From the IMG/VR virus record IMGVR_UViG_3300031963_000205, positions 1 through 53,360 of that record: a stretch of DNA of 53,360 nucleotides. The stretch is one strand, 5' to 3'. The DNA comes from a virus. Of this stretch, positions 40,398-48,670 are shown one piece after another. The stretch's first letter is position 1; each line of letters opens with the position of its first letter. The position numbers and the translations under genes were made by a program. The notes under the pieces were generated by a model. That model worked only from the letters and a program-made list of their open reading frames with translations, made no database searches and was not told the origin of the DNA.

Positions 40398-41523
40398 CTA
40401 GTTCCTTTTTTAAATCACTCATTAATATTTGTTTTACAAATTCTGGTGTAGAATTTGTCCATATATCTTCAACTATTTTGAAGTCCCTCAAATCTAGTGT
40501 TTTTTCTTTTTTCGCAAGATTTAGAAACTGTGCGTCATTATTGAAACAACTTGTTTCGTTAATGTCCGTCTCACCTGACTCTACCTTTTCTTTCTTGAAT
40601 ACGTTTTTATGGAAGTAGTAAACGCTGTCAGCGAGCAATTCATTTGATTTTATTTTATCTATAACCGTCATTACGTCTGACGACTTATCTGGGTCATATC
40701 TAAATATGTTAAAATCACTTGAACCCATTATTTTTTCTATACAATCTGTACTCGACTCAAAGTTAAAAATGTTTGTACTCTGATGCGGTGTATAAGGAAC
40801 AGATGTAATAGACTCAATTGATGATTTTTCGGAGTCATATATAAGTGATATGTATCTAAAATTATTATACATATCACATAACCTCAAGAAATCCACATTT
40901 CCTGGATAGCATACCGTACATTCACCAATCTGCATTTTTTTATGAATATGTAAATCACCAAGAGCTAAATATTTACATTTTTTAGACAATAATGACATAT
41001 CATCCTCATCTAGTTCTGGCCTCATGATAGATGCCAAAAAATGACCAGCTGATTGATGCATCATTATTATATCCAGTCCATCTGGAATCTTGTCTATCTT
41101 TGTTTTTAGCTCAGACTTTTTTGTATGGCTAAGCCATACAATTTTAAGTGGAGACAGTTTTTCGTTTATAATGTATTTGGAGCCGGACTCATCTAGTTCT
41201 GATTCAGAGCTAAAACCCTCTTCATTTCCTAGATCAACCCACTGATGTTGACCTACCACCTTGTCATGATTTCCCGAGCAAGCAATAACCTTGCAATTAC
41301 TGTCCCACCAGATTTTACACATATCTATCCAGCATTTTACGTCATCTGGAGAGGGTTCGACAGAGTCGAACACGTCTCCAGCGACAATAACAAGATTATG
41401 TTTTAATGAAATTTCTTTTGCTATTTTTAAATTATTTTTGTAAGTATTTAATTTTCTTTTTGTTATTCCGTATTGGTAACTTCCTATGTGTAGATCCGCT
41501 AAGTGTGCGATTTTAATTTTCAC
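40369..41523 (-). CDS. SbcD/Mre11-like (gp47-type) nuclease subunit
   Basis: A 384-residue phosphoesterase-fold nuclease. Metal motifs are D10-x-H12 (HLADLHIGSY), G49-D50 (VIVAGDVFDS), G84-N85-H86-D87 (CSGNHDKV), MMHQSAGHF and ALGDLHIHKK. The C-terminal 150 residues form a capping region and a helical end that would contact the Rad50-like coiled-coil base. It is encoded immediately upstream of its partner and downstream of the collagen-tailed 180-residue gene. Confidence 0.94.
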   Translation of the reverse strand: MKIKIAHLADLHIGSYQYGITKRKLNTYKNNLKIAKEISLKHNLVIVAGDVFDSVEPSPDDVKCWIDMCKIWWDSNCKVIACSGNHDKVVGQHQWVDLGNEEGFSSESELDESGSKYIINEKLSPLKIVWLSHTKKSELKTKIDKIPDGLDIIMMHQSAGHFLASIMRPELDEDDMSLLSKKCKYLALGDLHIHKKMQIGECTVCYPGNVDFLRLCDMYNNFRYISLIYDSEKSSIESITSVPYTPHQSTNIFNFESSTDCIEKIMGSSDFNIFRYDPDKSSDVMTVIDKIKSNELLADSVYYFHKNVFKKEKVESGETDINETSCFNNDAQFLNLAKKEKTLDLRDFKIVEDIWTNSTPEFVKQILMSDLKKELDESIKSDSE

Positions 41524-41561
41524 TATATTTTAGGTTATTGTATTTTATTTATGACTTATAA

Positions 41562-42104
41562 TTATGGTATTCCAGGCGGCCCTATCGGACCAGGATCCCC
41601 AGTTACTCCTATGTAGCCTTCATTATTTAATTCTTCTGATGAAAAAATATTGGGAAGATCATTTTGTTCATTTATTACCTTAGTTATTAATGGTGCAGAC
41701 ACGGCATCAACCCTGAATACTTGATCAGACTCATAGTCGGTGTCAATCACTCTAACATTTATTGGTTCTATCTCGCCATCCGTCCTGTATATTGCGGAAA
41801 TACAACCATTTGAGACGTCAATTGTCAAAAAGGTTTTTTCTCCGTTTAACATAGATGAATGTGCCGATACTATTTTGGATTTAGGCAATTCTAATATTTT
41901 TCCAGGAACAAAATCTTTGTTTGAGTAATCCATTGAAACTATCTCAATTACTTGTCCAATGAATTTGTCGGGTGATTCACATTTTCTGTTTAGCACACGA
42001 ACAGAGCAGCAAACATTTCTTCCTGGTTGGTTTTTGGGTAATTGCAGCAACACATTGTCGCCAGGATTTATTTGTATTTCATTTTTCTTACTTTTCTTAG
42101 ACAT
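41562..42104 (-). CDS. Hypothetical protein with collagen-like C-terminus, 180 aa
   Basis: A 180-residue protein. It opens with a basic stretch (MSKKSKKNEIQINPGDNVLL) and continues as a beta-rich domain (NVCCSVRVLNRKCESPDKFI, TFLTIDVSNGCISAIYRTDG). The last residues, GVTGDPGPIGPPGIP, are true Gly-X-Y collagen-like repeats, cut off after five triplets. Such tails are typical of phage virion proteins, so a virion role is possible despite its place between recombination genes and the reverse transcriptase. No family recognised. Confidence 0.7.
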   Translation of the reverse strand: MSKKSKKNEIQINPGDNVLLQLPKNQPGRNVCCSVRVLNRKCESPDKFIGQVIEIVSMDYSNKDFVPGKILELPKSKIVSAHSSMLNGEKTFLTIDVSNGCISAIYRTDGEIEPINVRVIDTDYESDQVFRVDAVSAPLITKVINEQNDLPNIFSSEELNNEGYIGVTGDPGPIGPPGIP

Positions 42105-42119
42105 TAATATTTCTTATTT

Positions 42120-43751
42120 CTAATCCGCCGATATCTTCCTTCTATTGGAGATTGGAGGATTAATTATTGACAGCAAGCTAGACAATTTGTCTGCCTTGTG
42201 AGGATTTGCAGATGCGATAAAATTTATTTTACCTTTTATCTTTGAACATTCTGACAAAAACCTTAGTTCGTTTTGAATTAATCCATCTTTTATTTTGTCC
42301 TTTAGTTTTAATATTTCTGTCCTTACTGCCTCTACATACGCAGGGGCAATGGTTGGCTTACCGCTGTTCATTACGTACCCAAGTATCTCCATTCTACCGC
42401 CAGTACCAATTACTTTGCTTTTCTTTTTATTTAGTTCAAAACCATTCATGGATAAAATTTTTCCAACTTTATACATAAAAATATTTATGAATTTTTTACC
42501 GTGCCTGGTTGGCCAAGTAAAAGAAAGATCATCAGCATATCTAGAATAAACAGCTCCCTTTTCTTCGGATAATCTAGTTAAGCGATAGTCTAATAACTTA
42601 AAAGCTATATTTGTTATAACTGGACTAGCTGGAGATCCTTGAGGCAAAAAATAATCATCAAATTTTATTGATGGTCCTATGTTAAATAGATCCTTTATTA
42701 TTTTAAGTATTGTATCTTTGTTTACCCATTTCATTTCAAATGCATTGTATACGCATTTTTCAATGAACTCCGACATAAACAGTTTGAATATCTCGCGGTC
42801 CTTTTTTATGGCTTCTGTTATATTATATTGATTTAATTGCCCATGAATCGGAAATAAAACGCAAAAGTCCTGAAACGTACTTGGCCTTTCAGCTGCTGAA
42901 AGGCCAAGTCTTGGCCTTTCAGCTCCAAACACTTGGTGTTGTCTTTCTGTGCATACATAAGAACTTCTGGGATACAAATATGAATTTATTTCTTTTGATC
43001 CAATTGACTTTTCAATCAAAGATACTCTTAAATGATTAAAGTCAACAACAGAGCAGCAAATCAAGCTTATTAACTTCGATATATTTCGTTTATTTAATTT
43101 TATGCTGCAAACATCTATTATATTAGATACATCTTCTTCTATTATTTGATGTGCAAGCAATGAACTCTTTATTTGTTTTTCCGTAAAACTTCCGAAAAAG
43201 TTTTTCACATCAACATTGATTAATAATTCAGGTTTTTCATTCTTGAATAAATGAAGATTCACTGAATCCAAAGCAGACTTGTTTTTTGCGAATCCAAATG
43301 CATTTATATGTGGCTTAAACCTATTTAATTGTTCCGCAATTCCTGATTGAACCTGCTTTAGTTCGTCTTGTGGAGCTAAAATTACCCGGTGGTCTTCTTT
43401 TCTGGGTATAATGCACTCCTCTAGAAATGTGATTAACTCTGAAAAATATCTCATATGTTCAGCAGAGTTACTATCATATCCATAGAAAACATCCTTTAGC
43501 GTTTTACAGAATTTCTTAGAATAATTAGAAATATTAAACTCACTTAATATTTCTCGTCTAGTATCTTGTGACAAGCAATTAGTGAATTTTGCTAATTTGT
43601 GTATAAACTTGTTAGAGTTATTTGAATTAACATCTAAAAAGTTTGCCGCAAATTTCTTTTCAATACATATATTATTTTTTTTATTAAATTTTTTTGTTTT
43701 TTTAGGAATCAAAAATACTTTGTATTGTATTGCTTTATTCTGTGTCTTCAT
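42120..43751 (-). CDS. Reverse transcriptase, retron/abortive-infection-like
   Basis: A 543-residue RNA-directed DNA polymerase. A retron-like lead-in (RVILAPQDELKQVQSGIAEQ, then AFGFAKNKSALDS) precedes motif A, INVDVKNFFGSF with D171. Motif B is LPQGSPASPVITN (359-371), and motif C is the catalytic YADD at 395-398. Motif D/E regions include KKKSKVIGTGGRMEILGYVM. About 180 residues separate motifs A and B, roughly 100 more than in compact retron RTs; this insert contains a triplicated 13-bp repeat. At 543 residues it is longer than most retron RTs (about 320). No msr/msd-type element lies next to it. It is co-transcribed with the DUF3150-like gene, whose stop it overlaps by 17 bp. Confidence 0.9.
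   Translation of the reverse strand: MKTQNKAIQYKVFLIPKKTKKFNKKNNICIEKKFAANFLDVNSNNSNKFIHKLAKFTNCLSQDTRREILSEFNISNYSKKFCKTLKDVFYGYDSNSAEHMRYFSELITFLEECIIPRKEDHRVILAPQDELKQVQSGIAEQLNRFKPHINAFGFAKNKSALDSVNLHLFKNEKPELLINVDVKNFFGSFTEKQIKSSLLAHQIIEEDVSNIIDVCSIKLNKRNISKLISLICCSVVDFNHLRVSLIEKSIGSKEINSYLYPRSSYVCTERQHQVFGAERPRLGLSAAERPSTFQDFCVLFPIHGQLNQYNITEAIKKDREIFKLFMSEFIEKCVYNAFEMKWVNKDTILKIIKDLFNIGPSIKFDDYFLPQGSPASPVITNIAFKLLDYRLTRLSEEKGAVYSRYADDLSFTWPTRHGKKFINIFMYKVGKILSMNGFELNKKKSKVIGTGGRMEILGYVMNSGKPTIAPAYVEAVRTEILKLKDKIKDGLIQNELRFLSECSKIKGKINFIASANPHKADKLSSLLSIINPPISNRRKISAD
42880..42924. repeat. Triplicated 13-bp palindromic repeat inside the reverse transcriptase gene
   Basis: CTTGGCCTTTCAG at 42880-42892, its exact inverse at 42896-42908, and a direct copy again at 42910-42922. 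The frame stays open and encodes GAERPRLGLSAAERP. It lies in the motif A-B insert. Confidence 0.85.
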
Positions 43752-44796
43752 TAGAAATGTAAATATTTCTTCTCACTGAGGATACATTAACCTCTTGCTC
43801 GTTTTCATCAGTTTCTGACTCCTCAATCGCTTTTCTTATTACTGTCATGCGTTCTGGATTTTCTTGAATTTCTTCGACCTCTTTTTTAAGTGTACCAACT
43901 ATCCTAGTTAGACTTGCTTCAAGGTCCAGTGCATCCGAATCATTTTTATTCCAATTAGATACACGAGAAACAGCTTCACATGCATTATTGATGGTTTTCT
44001 CTACGTCTGGATCGTTAAACAAATTTATCTGTTTAAGCTCGTTAAGCCTTTTTGTAAAATTCGTTATAGAGTGCATCCTTACGTTTTGACCGCGAGTATG
44101 TTTTCTACCGCTTTGTATAACAGCTACAACATCTTCAGTTGCCTTTACAATATGCTCTCTTATTTGCATACCAGCCTGATATACAAGTTGCGCAGCTTTC
44201 TCTGATAAGTCATTTTTAGCATCTATAGCTATTTCAGTTATTTCTGTTTGTGCCCATGAATAAATAGTCCAAGAATAATTAAATTTTCTAGCTATTTCGT
44301 TTTCTGATGGGTAAAACTGATCCATATATCCAGAGTATTCTGGATATTTTTCATTGAATTTATTTATTTGTTTTTCCTTGAGTCCTGGATACTCTTCTCT
44401 AAAGATTTCTACTTCCTTATTGAATCTCTGTTTCTCGGAGTTTAAAAAGTTCTTTAAAGTAGGGTAATAATCTTTTGGTACAAACCTAGACCCCTTTAGT
44501 CCTGGTACCCTATAGCAAGACCTATCAAGTAAATTATTTAATTTTGTTCTATATACAGAAAACTTAGACATTTTTTTTACTGGGATCAAATACTTGAAAC
44601 CAGGAGTATAAATTGTATTATCTGTATCTATTCCAAGAACCTGTTGATCGTCTTCTGTTTGAGTTAATTTAGCCTCCCATCTGCTAATTGTAACGTTTAT
44701 CAAGACACCATGTTTAAAGATGTCAGAAGACAGTTTTTGGGCCCAAGATATTTCGTTGTTAGATTCCTTTATTTGTTCTGCTGTTATTACGCTCAT
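43735..44796 (-). CDS. DUF3150-like protein, 353 aa
   Basis: A 353-residue helical protein whose layout matches DUF3150, a family seen next to MoxR/AAA ATPases. The lead segment HGVLINVTISRWEAKLTQTE is typical, followed by a 'Leu-Gly-Asp' region, a Lys-Pro turn (KGSRFVPKDYYPTLKNFLNS) and long helices (QRFNKEVEIFREEYPGLKEK, AQLVYQAGMQIREHIVKATE). The C-terminal 80 residues are acidic. Identity to the family is my recollection of its pattern. It lies 3.6 kb downstream of the AAA ATPase operon start and directly upstream of the RT gene. Confidence 0.6.
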   Translation of the reverse strand: MSVITAEQIKESNNEISWAQKLSSDIFKHGVLINVTISRWEAKLTQTEDDQQVLGIDTDNTIYTPGFKYLIPVKKMSKFSVYRTKLNNLLDRSCYRVPGLKGSRFVPKDYYPTLKNFLNSEKQRFNKEVEIFREEYPGLKEKQINKFNEKYPEYSGYMDQFYPSENEIARKFNYSWTIYSWAQTEITEIAIDAKNDLSEKAAQLVYQAGMQIREHIVKATEDVVAVIQSGRKHTRGQNVRMHSITNFTKRLNELKQINLFNDPDVEKTINNACEAVSRVSNWNKNDSDALDLEASLTRIVGTLKKEVEEIQENPERMTVIRKAIEESETDENEQEVNVSSVRRNIYISNEDTE

Positions 44797-44805
44797 AATA
44801 AAAAA

Positions 44806-44835
44806 GCGGGATAGTATATTTAAATACTATCCCGC
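44806..44835 (-). terminator. Terminator after the 162-aa gene
   Basis: A perfect 12-bp stem GCGGGATAGTAT/ATACTATCCCGC with a six-base loop, followed on the minus strand by six Ts. It separates the Ycf46-like cassette from the DUF3150-like and RT genes. Confidence 0.9.
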
Positions 44836-44856
44836 AATTAAGTTGTTTTTGTTGTG

Positions 44857-45345
44857 TTAGCCAGCCATCGAAGGAAGTTTAATGTTTTTCATGAAAGACA
44901 TTATTTCCCCGATTATTACATTGATTTCATCCTGGTTAATTAACCTAGTTTTGGTTTGATTATTATTTTCGGGATTAATTTTGCACTCATTGTTTTTGCA
45001 AGATTTATTAGAAGAATAATACTCAGTATATACTGGAGCATTGTTCTCAATATTATTGTCAACAGAACTCAGTGCTTCATTAAACTTTGATTTTTCTCCT
45101 ATCACTTTTTTTCTATAGCAAGTGTTAGATCTTTTTATTCCTCTAAGTTTATCATGACTTAGAAGAACATTAGCAAGTTCAGATATTTCTTTGTTTTTTG
45201 TAATTCCGTATGAACCCAAATAATCAACTATATTACATAGTAATATATATCTTTGATCTTCATTTAGATTTACTTTTTGTGGTTTTACAATTGTAGAGTT
45301 TGATCTTTGAGCTAACTTTGCTTTTTTTTGTTTTTTTGCTTTCAT
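44857..45345 (-). CDS. Hypothetical protein, 162 aa
   Basis: A 162-residue protein with a basic start (MKAKKQKKAKLAQRSNSTIV), a helical middle (EDQRYILLCNIVDYLGSYGI, NKEISELANVLLSHDKLRG), and an Asn/Glu/Cys-rich disordered part (EYYSSNKSCKNNECKINPEN). Its end is hydrophobic (INVIIGEIMSFMKNIKLPSM). The first 28 residues overlap the end of the 128-residue gene in a second frame. No family recognised; last gene of the cassette. Confidence 0.62.
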   Translation of the reverse strand: MKAKKQKKAKLAQRSNSTIVKPQKVNLNEDQRYILLCNIVDYLGSYGITKNKEISELANVLLSHDKLRGIKRSNTCYRKKVIGEKSKFNEALSSVDNNIENNAPVYTEYYSSNKSCKNNECKINPENNNQTKTRLINQDEINVIIGEIMSFMKNIKLPSMAG

Positions 45346-45646
45346 TTCTTTTGATTTTGCTTGGCTGTATTTCTATACCGTTGAACAACATTTTACTTGC
45401 TGCCTTTACCTCATCAGCCAAAACTTTATTTCTTAATTTATGCGTTGATATTATTTCCCCTGTAGAAATCAATCTTGCTACCCATTTCTGGGTAGCATTA
45501 TCGAACTCTACATCAGTTATTCTTTCGACTTTAAGATTGTTTGAATCATTAATGCCAAAAAATTCATCGTAATATATACTTTTTACAGATCCGTCATCCA
45601 AGAAGTTTATAGAAATATCATTAACTTTCTTTTCCTTAGATGGCAT
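45260..45646 (-). CDS. Hypothetical protein, 128 aa
   Basis: A 128-residue protein between the DUF2997 gene and the 162-residue gene. The first two-thirds are beta-rich (INFLDDGSVKSIYYDEFFGI, VEFDNATQKWVARLISTGEI) and end in a helix (RNKVLADEVKAASKML). The rest is a basic tail (KKTKKSKVSSKIKLYNCKTT). The 'VEFD..TQKWV' pattern recalls small phage proteins that place a strand pair before a helix. The start is one base from the DUF2997 stop. Confidence 0.65.
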   Translation of the reverse strand: MPSKEKKVNDISINFLDDGSVKSIYYDEFFGINDSNNLKVERITDVEFDNATQKWVARLISTGEIISTHKLRNKVLADEVKAASKMLFNGIEIQPSKIKRNESKKTKKSKVSSKIKLYNCKTTKSKSK

Positions 45647-45647
45647 A

Positions 45648-45848
45648 TTATTGATTTACATTCACAGATTGAGACGCGCAACTAGCTCCTTGATACAGCT
45701 CTGGCTTATCTGCATAATCAAGTTTATTTGAATACAAATTTTCAAATATCTTTGTTGCGTCTTTGCATGATCCACCAGTGAATCCTTGTGCGTCTATTTT
45801 AGCTTCTCCCTCTGGAGTTATCGTAATTTTAACTATTTTATCGCTCAT
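45648..45848 (-). CDS. DUF2997 domain protein
   Basis: A 66-residue protein whose pattern fits DUF2997 closely: a strand (KIVKITITPEGEAKIDAQGF), then the invariant-looking Gly-x-x-Gly-x-Ser-Cys (TGGSCKDATKIFENL) and a helix. Cysteine in this SC motif is the most conserved residue of the family as I recall it. The tail (QGASCASQSVNVNQ) has one more cysteine. It overlaps the DUF1257 gene by one base. In bacteria DUF2997 and DUF1257 genes are usually neighbours; their function is not settled. Confidence 0.85.
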   Translation of the reverse strand: MSDKIVKITITPEGEAKIDAQGFTGGSCKDATKIFENLYSNKLDYADKPELYQGASCASQSVNVNQ

Positions 45849-46234
45849 TACATTCTGACCCTCAGTTCAATATTTCCGTTAGTTGGGTTTATTTTTTCAC
45901 CAAGCACTTGATAACCTTTCAGCTTGGCAGTCTTTTTATGCTGCTCAATTTGATAAGCTTGACTAAGCTTTCCAGCTTTTGGCCCAACTATTTCTTTGAG
46001 TCTAGCGTCAAATAAATCAGCCTGAATCTCATACCCATTCCCCTTTTTGATAACAGCTATTTCATATGTGCTTTTATCGCTAGAAATTACGGCATCACAT
46101 TTCATGTTTTGTCCTGCGTAATATTTAGCGCTCTTTTTGTTTAGATCTAATTTAAGCCCGAGTCTGTTGCAGGCTTTTTTAAGTACCTCCAAGTCTTTGA
46201 TTTCGGGCATCGACATAACGACCATGTGTGACAT
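45848..46234 (-). CDS. DUF1257 (Ycf35-like) protein
   Basis: A 128-residue protein matching DUF1257/Ycf35. It starts with the family hallmark MSHMVV... then EIKDLEVLKKACNRLGLKLD, a YYAGQ turn, DAVISSDKSTYEIAVIKKGN, the QADLFDARLKEIVG segment, and SQAYQIEQHKKTAKLKGYQV near the end. In cyanobacteria and chloroplast genomes Ycf35 is a conserved protein of unknown biochemical role, encoded near Ycf46-type AAA ATPases and DUF2997. The same trio is present here. Confidence 0.86.
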   Translation of the reverse strand: MSHMVVMSMPEIKDLEVLKKACNRLGLKLDLNKKSAKYYAGQNMKCDAVISSDKSTYEIAVIKKGNGYEIQADLFDARLKEIVGPKAGKLSQAYQIEQHKKTAKLKGYQVLGEKINPTNGNIELRVRM

Positions 46235-46235
46235 A

Positions 46236-46436
46236 TTATATTATCTCCTCTAGTTCTTTTTTTATTTGTTCTTCTGTTTTGATATAGTATTTACCGTTTG
46301 ATTTTTCGCCAGCTATACCTTCTGCGACTAGATACTCACAATAATTTTGTATCCAGTTTTCAAGGTCTTCTTGGCTTGTTATTTTATAATGTTCAAGTTC
46401 TTCCATTAATTGCTTCTGCTCAGATGTCATCTTCAT
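46236..46436 (-). CDS. Hypothetical protein, 66 aa
   Basis: A 66-residue acidic helical protein (EQKQLMEELEHYKITSQEDL, ENWIQNYCEYLVAEGIAGEK, then YYIKTEEQIKKELEEII). It overlaps the AAA ATPase stop by 17 bp and ends one base before DUF1257. The tight packing indicates a role in the same complex. No family recognised. Confidence 0.68.
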   Translation of the reverse strand: MKMTSEQKQLMEELEHYKITSQEDLENWIQNYCEYLVAEGIAGEKSNGKYYIKTEEQIKKELEEII

Positions 46437-48195
46437 TTAATTCAATCTTTCTTTGTTCGGTGCTTGCTCCAACTCCAGACATTCTATTGAATGTGTTTTG
46501 ACCAACTCCTATTATCTTATTAGAAACAGGCTCATCATCTTCTTTATTAGCCATTAAAACTTTATGGCTTTTTGCCCAATCTAAAAGGTTTTTGGATTCT
46601 TCTGGATTTAGCTCTGCCATAATCTTTACATCATTTATGGACTCCATAAGAAGGTCTGTTGTAATTGGGTTTTCTTTACCAAATCCAACTCTCTTCACTT
46701 TTTTAATTAATCCCTCTATCACAATTTGCTCGATTTCAGATCCAGTTCTATTTGGAGTATTTATAGCTAATTTATCTATATCTATATTGTATTGAGATGG
46801 TTCCCATCCTCTTTTTCTTAGATGAATTGAAAATATTTCTTTTCTTTGTTTTAACCCTGGCAGTCCAACATACATAACTTCATCAAATCTGCCCTTTCGT
46901 AAAGCTGGAGCTGGGATATTTGTAATACTATTTGTAGTGGCAACAACAAATACATCACTTTTTCTTGATTGAGTCCAAGTCAACCATGTACCATACATGC
47001 GCTGAAAAGTACCTCCGTCTAAATTTCCTCCACCCCCTGCTCCGGCGAACAATTTCTCAAACTCGTCCACAAAAAGAATGCAGGGAGCTTGCGCCTCAGC
47101 GTCTGTTAAAGCTTTGATTAATCTACTCTCAGACTCGCCCAAAAGACTACCCATACAGGCTCCAATATCGAGCCTAAGTACAGATCTGTCCCACTCAACT
47201 CCTAACGCTTGAGCGACCCAGCTCTTGCCAGTACCACCAGGGCCTACGACACATAAACCCTTGGGCAGATCTATTCCATCTTCTCTGGCCTCATGGTTGA
47301 AAATCAATGTCCTGTCTTTTGCCCATTGCTTTAGGTTTTCCATTCCTCCAACCTGATCCATGCCCCAATCACTTTCAATGATTTTTAGCACCCCAGATTT
47401 AGAGAACAATCTAGATTTCTCCTTCTTTATTACATCCGTTTTAAAGTTGCGATGCTGAGTCTTATTTTGTCTATACTCAATAGAGTTAGCTCTATTTGCA
47501 AGAGACAAAACATTTTCAGCTTGCCACTGAGTTAAACCAGTCAAAGATTGAGCAATATTAATTGTTTCATCTTCACTCAGGCTAATAGACGGTATACCGG
47601 CAATAGACATAGAGTTCTGACTACTCCTGACCAAGGACTTCATCCTACCAACGTCTGGCAATTTATGCTCAACGTATGTTACGATATTTTCAAGCTCAAT
47701 TGGTATGTCTTTGTGGTGATTTACTATTACAATACCTTTATTTTGCATCAACAAATTTGGTAATGCATTTTTTATTTTTCTAGTTAGGTATGCATTAGTG
47801 TGTTTAGTCTTGTTTGCGTCAGTCATGTAAAAAGCTACGTCAAACATTATCATTAATGATTTTTCAGGAAAAAGTTTTTTCTGGGTAATATCCCAAACAT
47901 TTGTCCCGTCAATCTCACACGCTTCGTATGGAGCATCTGCAACCGAACTGAATATCTCAATTGCATGAGCTGCTCCTCCATTATCAGATGTATCTATTAT
48001 TTGAGGATTTGGTTGAATTTGGCTTCTCTCTATATCCCTAATAGTGTCGGAAGCATCATATATATATAATCTATTAATTGTTTTCTTTCCTAGTAACGCG
48101 CTAGATTCGTCGCTTAAGAACCTGTCTTCTTCCTGTGTGTATACCCATATCAATGGAATATTAGAGGATACAAAGTCTTTGATAATTGAACTCAT
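46420..48195 (-). CDS. Ycf46-like AAA+ ATPase
   Basis: A 591-residue protein. Residues 1-260 form a degenerate NTPase-like region starting with the Ycf46-style FVSSNIPLIWVYTQEEDRFL, in which 'Pro-Leu-Ile-x-Val-x-Thr-x-Glu-Glu' recurs. Residues 280-520 are an active AAA+ module: Walker A G318-P-G-G-T-G-K-S325, Walker B ILFVDE at 373-378, sensor VVATTN and an arginine-finger region (APALRKGRFDEVMYVGLPG). A C-terminal helical extension follows. Ycf46-type proteins are conserved in cyanobacteria with Ycf35 and DUF2997. It is the first gene of this cassette, downstream of a terminator. Confidence 0.88.
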   Translation of the reverse strand: MSSIIKDFVSSNIPLIWVYTQEEDRFLSDESSALLGKKTINRLYIYDASDTIRDIERSQIQPNPQIIDTSDNGGAAHAIEIFSSVADAPYEACEIDGTNVWDITQKKLFPEKSLMIMFDVAFYMTDANKTKHTNAYLTRKIKNALPNLLMQNKGIVIVNHHKDIPIELENIVTYVEHKLPDVGRMKSLVRSSQNSMSIAGIPSISLSEDETINIAQSLTGLTQWQAENVLSLANRANSIEYRQNKTQHRNFKTDVIKKEKSRLFSKSGVLKIIESDWGMDQVGGMENLKQWAKDRTLIFNHEAREDGIDLPKGLCVVGPGGTGKSWVAQALGVEWDRSVLRLDIGACMGSLLGESESRLIKALTDAEAQAPCILFVDEFEKLFAGAGGGGNLDGGTFQRMYGTWLTWTQSRKSDVFVVATTNSITNIPAPALRKGRFDEVMYVGLPGLKQRKEIFSIHLRKRGWEPSQYNIDIDKLAINTPNRTGSEIEQIVIEGLIKKVKRVGFGKENPITTDLLMESINDVKIMAELNPEESKNLLDWAKSHKVLMANKEDDEPVSNKIIGVGQNTFNRMSGVGASTEQRKIELNEDDI

Positions 48196-48216
48196 TTTTT
48201 AGTTTGTTAAATAAAA

Positions 48217-48241
48217 AAGGGGCACACATTGTGTGCCCCTT
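48217..48241 (-). terminator. Terminator before the Ycf46-like operon
   Basis: An 11-bp perfect stem AAGGGGCACAC/GTGTGCCCCTT with a three-base loop, followed on the minus strand by six Ts. It closes the upstream group of small genes (48263-50504). Confidence 0.9.
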
Positions 48242-48262
48242 GCTTTAAAGTTGTTTATTTTT

Positions 48263-48670
48263 TTATACACCTGAATCAAAAAAACCTTCTTCAAAAGATC
48301 TAAGTGATTTATTTTTAAATACACCAGCAGTTCTAGAAAATTCTATTGCTGCAAGCATATTATTTTTTGCGGTATTGAGTCGATGATCTTGTTTTTCCTG
48401 TTCCGTAGCTTCGTCTGATATGACGTGCTGAAATGGAAAGGTGCCGCTATATTTATTATCTACAATTACCGTAAGAGCAGCAAAAGATATTTTACCGCTA
48501 AGTATTTCTCTCGCTATAACTGGAGAAATGGACGCCGCAAGCCTTGCGGCTATCTTTGCTTGATCACCAATTTGTTGGTCTACCTCTGCTGACGTCGTTG
48601 GCTTGCTTTCAGTGGATTGATCCACGTTATTGTCTTCCTGTGTCGTATTTTTTGTTTTTGTTGTGCTCAT
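48263..48670 (-). CDS. Hypothetical protein, 135 aa
   Basis: A 135-residue protein with a Thr/Ser/Gln-rich disordered start (TKNTTQEDNNVDQSTESKPT) and a helical domain (AKIAARLAASISPVIAREIL, SGKISFAALTVIVDNKY). The end contains a basic segment and FEEGFFDSGV. It overlaps the 152-residue gene by 44 bp and ends before the terminator. No family recognised. Confidence 0.65.
   Translation of the reverse strand: MSTTKTKNTTQEDNNVDQSTESKPTTSAEVDQQIGDQAKIAARLAASISPVIAREILSGKISFAALTVIVDNKYSGTFPFQHVISDEATEQEKQDHRLNTAKNNMLAAIEFSRTAGVFKNKSLRSFEEGFFDSGV

Noticed and set aside
43735-44000. A retron msr/msd region next to the RT gene
   Set aside because: The space upstream of the RT start is coding (DUF3150-like gene overlapping by 17 bp), and no closing inverted repeat with an AGC branch site lies there.
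41500-45000. A diversity-generating retroelement
   Set aside because: The RT has QGSPASP-type motif B rather than the DGR type, and I found no near-identical repeat pair differing at adenines.
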